Positions 9,011 through 15,329 of a stretch of 64,000 bases of DNA are shown here, piece after piece. This DNA comes from SICU01 sp964408235 (lineage in GTDB: Archaea; Nanobdellota; Nanobdellia; Pacearchaeales; GW2011-AR1), in NCBI GenBank assembly GCA_964408235.1, contig CAYOYN010000001.1, positions 62,001 to 126,000 on the forward strand, given 5' to 3'. How positions within the stretch are numbered: position 1 is the first letter of the stretch; every line of letters starts with the position of its first letter. Made by a program: the position numbers and the translations under genes. The notes beneath the pieces were generated by a model. It was not told the DNA's origin and ran no database searches. It saw only the letters and a program-made list of their open reading frames with translations.

Positions 9011-9453
9011 TAGAGATACCAAATAATGAAGAAGTAGAAGAAATAATTCGTCAGAGTTTATCTTTAGAATTTCCTCTTTATCATCCAAGTCATAGCGTGT
9101 TTGTAAAAAGAAGTCAAGAGAAAAGTAGGAGATTATGCATTAATTATGATTCTAGAAAATCAGATTATGCTAACAGAAGTTGGAGAACTCATTTGGACCT
9201 CACAGTTTCAAATGATATTTTCTATTTAGTAAGTATTGCAATTAACGAGGAATTCAGGGGACAAGGTAATGGTTGGGGGTTATACCAAGCAGCTTTTTCA
9301 ACTGCAAGAGAAATGGGTTTTCAATTTGTAAGGCAAACCCCATCAGGAGGCCCAATTATAAAAGGAGTAAGGACTTGCTCAAGAAAAGATTATTTGTTAA
9401 AAAGAGGATGTATTCCAGCTCCAGGAAATCAAGTAGATTGGATTATTGTTTGA
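9007..9453 (+). CDS. GNAT-family N-acetyltransferase, paralogue of the preceding gene
   Basis: The 148-residue protein aligns along its length with its neighbour. It shares the N-terminal FPLY, motif A (IAINEEFRGQGNGWGLY), QTPSG, a KDYLLKRG segment and a final G-N-QVDWII matching G-G-QVEKIL. It starts inside the stop of the preceding gene (ATGA), so the pair is translationally coupled and could form a heterodimer. The substrate cannot be inferred. It ends back to back with the thioredoxin gene with no spacer. Confidence 0.8.
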   Translation: MIEIPNNEEVEEIIRQSLSLEFPLYHPSHSVFVKRSQEKSRRLCINYDSRKSDYANRSWRTHLDLTVSNDIFYLVSIAINEEFRGQGNGWGLYQAAFSTAREMGFQFVRQTPSGGPIIKGVRTCSRKDYLLKRGCIPAPGNQVDWIIV

Positions 9454-9771
9454 TTACTTAATTTTCTCAGCCATCTTTACAATATCATTTTCGCTTAAAG
9501 CTCCAACTTTCATGTCTACTGCTTGCCCATTTTTGAAGGCAATAGTCGTAGGAATACTCATTACACCATATTCCATGGCAATATCCTGAGCTCCATCAAC
9601 ATTCAGTTTTGCAAATTTAACACTAGTAACTTTGTGAGATGCTTTTTCAAAGTTAGGAGCCATTATTTTACAAGGCCCACACCAATCAGCATAGAAATCA
9701 ACAATTACAGAGCCTTTGGCAATAGTGCTACTAAAATTCTTTGAATCTAAAACTTGAATATTTTGAGACAT
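9454..9771 (-). CDS. trxA: Thioredoxin
   Basis: The 105-residue protein has the full thioredoxin fold, with active site WCGPC at residues 30-34 and a SIPT cis-proline loop near residue 74. It reduces disulfides in the cytoplasm and could serve as electron donor for the ribonucleotide reductase encoded at 15.3 kb (inference). No thioredoxin reductase is in the window. A TATTTATTAAT box at about 9793-9803 lies 25-27 nt before the ATG. Confidence 0.95.
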   Translation of the reverse strand: MSQNIQVLDSKNFSSTIAKGSVIVDFYADWCGPCKIMAPNFEKASHKVTSVKFAKLNVDGAQDIAMEYGVMSIPTTIAFKNGQAVDMKVGALSENDIVKMAEKIK

Positions 9772-9831
9772 GATGTTTTTGATAATTATTAATTAATAAA
9801 TATTGTTGTTCATTAAAGAGTAATACGTAGA

Positions 9832-9839
9832 TTTAAAAA
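9832..9839 (+). promoter_or_regulatory. TATA box of the FKBP isomerase gene
   Basis: TTTAAAAA is centred 25 nt upstream of the ATG at 9861, predicting a leaderless transcript. Confidence 0.6.
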
Positions 9840-9860
9840 CGTTTTATTCAAAATCCAAGG

Positions 9861-10325
9861 ATGTCAATCAAGAAAGGAGACTTAGTAGCTCTAAATTATG
9901 AAGGTCGCTTTGAAAATGGCGAAGTCTTTGATTCTTCATCCCATGGAGGCCACGAACATCCTCTAGAATTTGTAGCTGGAGAAGGCCATGTTGTTGCTGG
10001 TTTTGACAAAGCAGTTATTGGGATGTCTAAAGGAGAAGAGAAAGAGTTTACAATCAAACCAAGTGAAGCATACGGAGAACGCAATCCAGACTTAGAACAA
10101 AAAGTCCCAAGAAGCCAATTACCAAAAGAACAAGAACCAGAAGTTGGAATGGTTATTGTTGCGTCTACCCCAGAAGGAGAACAATTCCCCGTACAAATCA
10201 TTGCAGTAGATTCAGAAACAGTGACTCTAGATTTGAATCATCCTCTGGCTGGAAAAACTTTAGTTTTCAAAATTAAAATATTAGATGTTAACCACGAGAA
10301 AGGAAAGTATTCTCATAACTATTAA
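9861..10325 (+). CDS. FKBP-type peptidyl-prolyl cis-trans isomerase, SlyD-like
   Basis: The 154-residue protein starts with the SlyD/archaeal short-FKBP core (GDLVALNYEGRFENGEVFDSS, FVAGEGHVVAGFDKAVIGM). It has the insert-in-flap region (KPSEAYGERNPDLEQKVPRSQLP), then LDLNHPLAGKTLVFKIKI. It would catalyse prolyl isomerisation and act as a chaperone. A His-rich metal-binding tail is absent. The last codon overlaps the convergent UPF0145 gene by 4 nt. Confidence 0.93.
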   Translation: MSIKKGDLVALNYEGRFENGEVFDSSSHGGHEHPLEFVAGEGHVVAGFDKAVIGMSKGEEKEFTIKPSEAYGERNPDLEQKVPRSQLPKEQEPEVGMVIVASTPEGEQFPVQIIAVDSETVTLDLNHPLAGKTLVFKIKILDVNHEKGKYSHNY

Positions 10326-10645
10326 ATAAGCTTTACAGCAGTGCCGTAAGCCAACATTTCTGAAGCGCCGGCCATTACAGTAGAGGTTGCAAATCTAACA
10401 TTTACAACGGCATCTGCACCCATTTTTAAGGCATTGTTTACCATTCTGTTATAAGCTTCATCACGAGACTGAGAAATTAATTCAGTGTAAGTTTTAATCT
10501 CTCCACCTACAATATTTTTTAATGCGGCGCCAATATCGTGGCCTATATTTCTTGATCTAACTGTATTTCCTCTAACTATCCCAAGTATTTTTTTTATCTT
10601 TTTTCCAGGTATATTTTCAGATGTTGTTACAATTATTTCAGCCAT
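10322..10645 (-). CDS. UPF0145 / YbjQ family protein
   Basis: The 107-residue protein matches the YbjQ (UPF0145) family in full: TTSENIPGKKI, GIVRGNTVRSRNIGHDI, the central GGEIKTYTELISQSRDEAYNRM, and ADAVVNVRFATS with a C-terminal YGTAV. Members form homopentamers and are sometimes called heavy-metal-binding, but function is not established. It overlaps the stop of the convergent FKBP gene by 4 nt. Confidence 0.9.
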   Translation of the reverse strand: MAEIIVTTSENIPGKKIKKILGIVRGNTVRSRNIGHDIGAALKNIVGGEIKTYTELISQSRDEAYNRMVNNALKMGADAVVNVRFATSTVMAGASEMLAYGTAVKLI

Positions 10646-10669
10646 GTTATAGAAAAAGGATTCTTCTTT

Positions 10670-10858
10670 TTATTTCTTTCGTATTTCTTCAATTTTATCT
10701 TCTTTATTAGTATTAATTATCATATAAAGTCCAATACATACTAAAAGTAAACCGAAAGGTATTGAGATAAATGGAACTCCTAATTCGGAAGTTGCGATTA
10801 GTGTTGAAAATCCCAAGGTAGAAATAACAATTCCAGATAAAACTCCGCTAAAAGACAT
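10670..10858 (-). CDS. Small two-TM membrane protein
   Basis: The 62-residue protein is not recognised. Two hydrophobic segments (about residues 6-24 and 29-48) are followed by a charged cytoplasmic-type tail (NKEDKIEEIRKK). It starts with ATG and lies between UPF0145 (24 nt away) and another small membrane protein on the same strand. Confidence 0.5.
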   Translation of the reverse strand: MSFSGVLSGIVISTLGFSTLIATSELGVPFISIPFGLLLVCIGLYMIINTNKEDKIEEIRKK

Positions 10859-10887
10859 GAGAAGAAAAAATCAAATTAATTAATAAA

Positions 10888-11103
10888 TCATTCTATCTCT
10901 TCAGAGTAGGTGTTTCCGTTAGAGTCTACGCAAATTCTAGGGTAAACTTGAATTACGGAGTATCCTTCGCTAACGCAATCTTCAAAGTTTTTAACTTCAT
11001 CATCTATTTTATTATCTATATATTTTCCAACTTCGTAGCATGCAAAAGCCCCAGCTGAATAAACAATAATCATTATCGCTACAAGTGCAACCATTTTTAT
11101 CAT
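10888..11103 (-). CDS. Small membrane-anchored protein with Cys motif
   Basis: The 71-residue protein has an N-terminal hydrophobic helix (about 4-24) followed by an outside domain. The segment ending DCVSEGYSVIQVYPRIC-x-DSNGNTYSEEI resembles a short two-cysteine motif common in secreted proteins of bacteria and candidate phyla (recalled, not searched). I use the ATG at 11103, not the TTG at 11109, because TATTTAAAT at 11125-11133 sits 25 nt upstream. Confidence 0.6.
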   Translation of the reverse strand: MIKMVALVAIMIIVYSAGAFACYEVGKYIDNKIDDEVKNFEDCVSEGYSVIQVYPRICVDSNGNTYSEEIE

Positions 11104-11198
11104 CTTCAAAAATAATTATTTTAGTATTTAAATCGATAGAAGACTTCAATTAGTTTTGAAGTGAGAAAATTTATTAACCTATCAAACAATAAATTTTT

Positions 11199-11597
11199 AT
11201 GAAATCAGACCCAGTAGTTCATTTTGAAATGCCTGCAGAAGACAAAAAGCGCGTCAAAGAGTTCTATGAAAAAACTTTCGGTTGGAAAATGGAACAACTA
11301 GGAAAGGAAATGGGGGATTATCTTTTAGCAAATACTACAGAAACAGATCAAAATGGAATGATAAAAAATCCTGGAGCAATTAACGGTGGATTCTATCAAA
11401 AAAGTGATCAATATGGAACAATGCCTCATATAGTAATATCAGTAAATCATTTAGAAAATAGTATCAAATCAGTAAAAAAACACGGTGGAAAAATAGATGG
11501 AAAAATCCAAGATATTCCAGGAATCGGCAAGTTCGTAATGTTTTTAGATACAGAAGGAAACAGAGTTGGAATGATGCAACCCTTAGAAATGCAATAA
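11199..11597 (+). CDS. VOC-family (glyoxalase/bleomycin-resistance-like) protein
   Basis: The 132-residue protein has one vicinal-oxygen-chelate domain with paired beta-alpha-beta-beta-beta units. VVHFEMPAEDKKRVKEFYEKTFGW opens the first; PHIVISVNHLENSIKSVKKHGG and MFLDTEGNRVGMMQP form the second. Substrate is unknown; the best-matching subgroup is usually annotated as glyoxalase-like. An AATTTATTAA box near 11168-11177 lies about 27 nt upstream. Confidence 0.85.
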   Translation: MKSDPVVHFEMPAEDKKRVKEFYEKTFGWKMEQLGKEMGDYLLANTTETDQNGMIKNPGAINGGFYQKSDQYGTMPHIVISVNHLENSIKSVKKHGGKIDGKIQDIPGIGKFVMFLDTEGNRVGMMQPLEMQ

Positions 11598-11606
11598 ATT
11601 ATTATT

Positions 11607-11855
11607 TTATTTGAACCACTCAATTTTTTCTTTTCTCGATAGGCTTTTAACAAAATATTCATATTTAGAAGCTAGAGTCTTATTTATGCAATCTTTTGTT
11701 GCAATCAATTTAGAAAATCCTTTTGCCCTAACATATTTGCTCCCCCTTCCGGAAGCATGCATTTTCATGCGCTTCTCAATATCATTAGTGATCCCAGTAT
11801 ACCAAGAACCATCCTTACATTCAACAAGATATATCTTCCAAATCTTCTCAGTCAT
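11607..11855 (-). CDS. GIY-YIG nuclease-domain protein (UPF0213/YhbQ-like)
   Basis: The 82-residue single-domain GIY-YIG protein has IYLVECKDGSWYTGITND for the GIY...YIG strands and R26 in the following helix, and ends with a KSLSRKEKIEWF segment typical of YhbQ/UPF0213 proteins. Family members bind or cut DNA; the role of standalone copies is poorly defined. The ATG at 11855 is chosen over a TTG at 11876 because TATATAAA at 11886-11893 would leave no room for the latter. Confidence 0.85.
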   Translation of the reverse strand: MTEKIWKIYLVECKDGSWYTGITNDIEKRMKMHASGRGSKYVRAKGFSKLIATKDCINKTLASKYEYFVKSLSRKEKIEWFK

Positions 11856-11954
11856 TGTAGTCTCTTCCAGTAGCAAAATCCCAATGTTTATATAGCCATT
11901 TTTGACAAGTTCTTTGTATTATCAGATAGTTCTTATCTTTTATTATAAATTACA

Positions 11955-13304
11955 ATGGAAAAATTTGAAAATTTAGGCCTTAGTGAAGATTTGCTAGACG
12001 CAATAGAGAGAGAAGGATTCGTCAATCCTAGTGAGATACAGGAAAAAACAATTCCATTAGTTCTTGCAGGTAAAGATGTAATTGGGTCTTCAGCAACAGG
12101 CTCAGGTAAAACTTTAGCCTTCGGAGCAGGAATTATAGATAAGGTAATTCCAGGACAAGGGATCCAAGCATTAATTCTAACACCTACAAGAGAATTAGCT
12201 GAACAAGTTGGAAAGACTTTATACAAGTTCTCTAGAAAAAAAGGAATTCATGTGTCTCAAATTTATGGCGGAGTGTCAATGGACCCACAAGTAAGGACAA
12301 TTAGAAACTCCGATATAATTGTAGGAACTCCGGGAAGATTATTAGATCATTTAGAAAGAAGGACTCTAAACCTCTCAAAAATCAAATTCTTAGTTCTTGA
12401 TGAAGCAGATAGAATGTTAGATATGGGGTTTGTAAGAGATGTTGAAAAAATACTAAAAAATTGTCCTGTAAACAAACAAACTCTATTATTTACCGCAACT
12501 CTTTCACAAGATATTTCATATATGGCTAGAAAATATATGAATAATCCAGTACATGTAGAAGCAGGAGAAAAAGTAGATCCTACTAAACTTTATCAAATAT
12601 ACTACGATGTAAACCACGAACAAAAATTCTCATTACTAGCTCATTTACTAAAGTTAGAAAAAAATGGAGTTGTTATGGTATTTTGTAACACGAGAAGAAA
12701 TACGGATAAATTAACAAGAAATTTAGGAATGAATGGAATAAGAGCAGAGTCGATTCACGGAGGACACTCTCAAAACAGGCGATCTAGTACATTACAGGCG
12801 TTCCATGAAAGGGGAATATTAATCTTAATATGTACAGATGTTGCTGCTCGTGGTTTAGATATAAAAGATGTTTCACATGTTTACAATTACGACATTCCTA
12901 AAACTCCGGCAGATTACGTTCATAGAATTGGAAGAACAGCAAGAGCAGGAAAAAACGGAATTGCAATATCATTTGTTTCTTCAGGAGATCATTCAGAATT
13001 TAGACAGATAATGAGGCAAGTAGATAATGTCGTGCAAAAGCAACCTCTTCCACAATTTGAAATGTTGCAATCTTCACAATCACAAGGAAATCAGAACAAT
13101 AGGGGTAGAGATAGAGGGCATAATCTAACCCATGGCAATAGAGAGAGCTTCAATGGAAATAGAAGATTTAGTCATGGCAATAACAGAAGTCACGGTAACA
13201 GACGCGATTCAAGAACAAACAGGCCAGTTGGAGATAGAAGAGAAAGAAGAAACAATAACAGAAGAAATAACCTTAGTATGGGTAGACGTTTTAACAGAAG
13301 ATAA
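11955..13304 (+). CDS. DEAD-box RNA helicase
   Basis: The 449-residue DEAD-box helicase has a Q-motif region near residue 25, motif I SATGSGKT (about 47-54), PTRELA, TPGRLLDH, motif II DEAD, motif III TAT, and motif VI HRIGRTARAGK. The tail after residue about 365 is low-complexity and rich in Asn, Arg and Gly, an RNA-binding feature. It probably remodels RNA or ribosomes at low temperature, consistent with the cold-shock gene 48 nt downstream. No clear TATA lies at the leaderless spacing, so a short leader is likely. Confidence 0.95.
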   Translation: MEKFENLGLSEDLLDAIEREGFVNPSEIQEKTIPLVLAGKDVIGSSATGSGKTLAFGAGIIDKVIPGQGIQALILTPTRELAEQVGKTLYKFSRKKGIHVSQIYGGVSMDPQVRTIRNSDIIVGTPGRLLDHLERRTLNLSKIKFLVLDEADRMLDMGFVRDVEKILKNCPVNKQTLLFTATLSQDISYMARKYMNNPVHVEAGEKVDPTKLYQIYYDVNHEQKFSLLAHLLKLEKNGVVMVFCNTRRNTDKLTRNLGMNGIRAESIHGGHSQNRRSSTLQAFHERGILILICTDVAARGLDIKDVSHVYNYDIPKTPADYVHRIGRTARAGKNGIAISFVSSGDHSEFRQIMRQVDNVVQKQPLPQFEMLQSSQSQGNQNNRGRDRGHNLTHGNRESFNGNRRFSHGNNRSHGNRRDSRTNRPVGDRRERRNNNRRNNLSMGRRFNRR

Positions 13305-13323
13305 TGTTTCTAAATAGCATACG

Positions 13324-13330
13324 TTTATAT
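13324..13330 (+). promoter_or_regulatory. TATA box of the cold-shock gene
   Basis: TTTATAT is centred 26 nt before the cold-shock ATG, inside the short helicase/cold-shock gap. The small gene can therefore be transcribed on its own as a leaderless mRNA. Confidence 0.65.
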
Positions 13331-13352
13331 ACCGTCTAAAAAGACAATAGTT

Positions 13353-13544
13353 ATGAACGGAAAAATAAAGTTCTTTAATGAAATAAAAGGATTCGGTTTC
13401 GTTACTGGCGAAGATGGAAAAGACTATTTTCTACACAGTACTGGAATTGAAGGCGGAGCATCTTTAACAAAAGATGATGCTGTTACTTTTGAAACAGAAA
13501 AGACTGACAAAGGCTTGAAAGCTGTTAAAGTTAAGAAAGCTTAA
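13353..13544 (+). CDS. Cold-shock domain protein
   Basis: The 63-residue single cold-shock domain has RNP-1 (KGFGFV, residues 13-18) and RNP-2-like DYFLHST (about 25-31). It would bind single-stranded RNA or DNA and melt secondary structure. It follows a DEAD-box helicase, a sensible functional pairing for RNA unfolding. It is slightly shorter than bacterial CspA (about 70 aa). T-rich runs just after the stop (13560-13575) are a plausible terminator. Confidence 0.93.
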   Translation: MNGKIKFFNEIKGFGFVTGEDGKDYFLHSTGIEGGASLTKDDAVTFETEKTDKGLKAVKVKKA

Positions 13545-13593
13545 TTCTAAATTAAATTTATTAATAATTTTTTATTAGTTATCTATCTTAGAT

Positions 13594-13878
13594 TTATTCA
13601 CACAAACTGTTGCATGCAATTCCATCTTTATCCAAATCAAGTCCGTGGATATCAGAACTAGTGAAATTCATACATGTATTAAAAACAACTCTCGCTTCTT
13701 CACAATTAGTAAAGTCCTCGCAGTTGTAAATATCTGTTGAGCAATCAACACTTTCATTCATAGAAGGATTATCAAGATTATTTCCAACATTGGAGTTTAC
13801 AAGGAAAAACAAAACGACAAATAATGCTATGAAGATAATGCATACAACAATTATTAAGTTCCTTATGATTTTGTCCAT
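13594..13878 (-). CDS. Membrane-anchored Excalibur-like calcium-binding protein
   Basis: The 94-residue protein has an N-terminal transmembrane anchor (about residues 6-28), then an extracytoplasmic domain. The YNCEDFTNCEEARVVF start and DLDKDGIACNSLC end match the Excalibur motif (DxDxDGxxC) that binds calcium in bacterial surface proteins. Four to six cysteines may form disulfides. TTTTATAAT at 13901-13909 lies 26 nt before the ATG. Confidence 0.75.
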   Translation of the reverse strand: MDKIIRNLIIVVCIIFIALFVVLFFLVNSNVGNNLDNPSMNESVDCSTDIYNCEDFTNCEEARVVFNTCMNFTSSDIHGLDLDKDGIACNSLCE

Positions 13879-14010
13879 TTAATTAACAAATATTTCAGAT
13901 TATAAAATGGTTTTGCCCACTCGTTCAAACCTCAAAAAGATTAAGTTATGTAACTACTTATAAATAACGCTTAAACAAAGTTTTAAATAACTTCTAATTT
14001 TTGGTAAATT

Positions 14011-14676
14011 ATGATAGAAGAATTAGTAGGCAAAATTTACAAGCCTCACGAAGAAGGCATAACTCTAGTAGGAATAACAGGGTTTCAAGGAGCTGGTAAA
14101 AGCACATTAATAACGAATTTAAGAGATTATGTTCAAGGTCAAGGAATTGGATTTGAAACAATTTCAAGTGATTTATATCATCAATTTACGAGAGCGGAAA
14201 AAAGGGCGATATTTGAAAGAGGAAAAAGAGAAGGCATGAATTTAGTAGATATCATGCTTCAAGCTTATCAACATAATACTGCTCTTATGAGGTCTCATTT
14301 TTCTACAGTAAAAAAAGGAGCAAACGTTCGCGAATCCGGATTATATGAAAATACTTCTGGAGAAAAAACTGCATTGTTAAATCTAAATTTAACAAAAAGG
14401 CCAACCCTGGTAGTTGCTGAAGGAGTATATATCTTACAAGATGGAGCCGGAGAGCTTTTAGATGGAGTAGTTTTTGTTGATGCGACTAAGGAAGAGCGTT
14501 TACGAAGAACAATAGAAAGACAATCAAAACGCCCAGGCGCACACAAAATAGATCTAAATGCTTTTGAAGCAATGGAAGCTGCAAACCAACAATGGATTTG
14601 CCCTCATCTAAAAAAGCCTTATATCTCTGTAGAAAATACTGATTTTTTAAATCCGGTTATTAGGATGATTCAATAA
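14011..14676 (+). CDS. P-loop kinase, uridine kinase/phosphoribulokinase-like
   Basis: The 221-residue protein has a Walker A GFQGAGKST (residues 24-32) and an SSDLYH motif near residue 53, as in uridine kinase-like NTPases. TLVVAEGVYIL and ERLRRTIERQSKR correspond to the base-binding and lid regions. It should phosphorylate a small substrate such as a nucleoside or vitamin precursor; which one is not evident. TTTTAAATA at 13981-13989 sets a leaderless start. A HAD gene follows after 13 nt, probably in the same operon. Confidence 0.75.
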   Translation: MIEELVGKIYKPHEEGITLVGITGFQGAGKSTLITNLRDYVQGQGIGFETISSDLYHQFTRAEKRAIFERGKREGMNLVDIMLQAYQHNTALMRSHFSTVKKGANVRESGLYENTSGEKTALLNLNLTKRPTLVVAEGVYILQDGAGELLDGVVFVDATKEERLRRTIERQSKRPGAHKIDLNAFEAMEAANQQWICPHLKKPYISVENTDFLNPVIRMIQ

Positions 14677-14689
14677 CACAAAGTAAAAT

Positions 14690-15280
14690 ATGATAAAAAC
14701 AATAATTTTTGATTTAAATAAAGTACTTGTCACTTATGATAAATCAGATTTGGCATTCATAGAAAATTTTGGAATAGATCGAGAAACTTTTTGGAAAAAT
14801 AGAAAAGAAGACTTAGAAAAATATGAGCTCGATGAAATAACTCTTTCAGAACTATTGTCTAATCAATTAGATAAAAACAACTTGCCAAAAGAAAAGTTGG
14901 CAATAGCTTTAGAGATATACAAGGATGGATTAAGAGTGGTTAAAGAAATGCCAGAATTACTAGATAAATTATCTAAAAAATATGATCTTATTCTTCTAGC
15001 AGGAGATGGAAAAGAAGCGCTATCTTTAAAATTAGATAAATTTAACCTACAAAAATATTTTAAAAAAATATATGCAACTTGTTTTTTAAAGATGAGAAAA
15101 ACTGACAAGGAAATATATGAAATAGTTTTGAGAGAAAATAACCTTTCACCTGAAAAGGTAATCTTCATAGATGACCAACAAAGGTATATTGATGCAGCAG
15201 AAAAAGCAGGAATAAAAACAATTAAGTTTGAGAATCCTCAACAATTAACATCCAGTTTAATTAATCTTCAGATATTATAA
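14690..15280 (+). CDS. HAD-superfamily hydrolase (subfamily IA-like)
   Basis: The 196-residue HAD protein has motif I FDLNKVL, with nucleophile Asp8; the second acid position is Asn10, as in some YihX-like members. Motif II is LAGDG, the lysine motif is KMRKTDKEIY, and motif IV FIDDQQRYIDAA. The cap is alpha-helical. It is probably a phosphatase for a small phosphorylated metabolite. It is co-directional with the kinase 13 nt upstream, so the two may act on related compounds (inference). Confidence 0.8.
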   Translation: MIKTIIFDLNKVLVTYDKSDLAFIENFGIDRETFWKNRKEDLEKYELDEITLSELLSNQLDKNNLPKEKLAIALEIYKDGLRVVKEMPELLDKLSKKYDLILLAGDGKEALSLKLDKFNLQKYFKKIYATCFLKMRKTDKEIYEIVLRENNLSPEKVIFIDDQQRYIDAAEKAGIKTIKFENPQQLTSSLINLQIL

Positions 15281-15329
15281 CCCCTGAACTCTTGGACTTT
15301 TTCTAAACGCCAGAACCAAAAACTAAAGA

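Noticed and set aside
13132..13317. A 61-codon frame overlapping the end of the DEAD-box helicase gene in another frame.
   Set aside because: It is explained by the Arg/Asn/Gly-rich repeat coding of the helicase tail.
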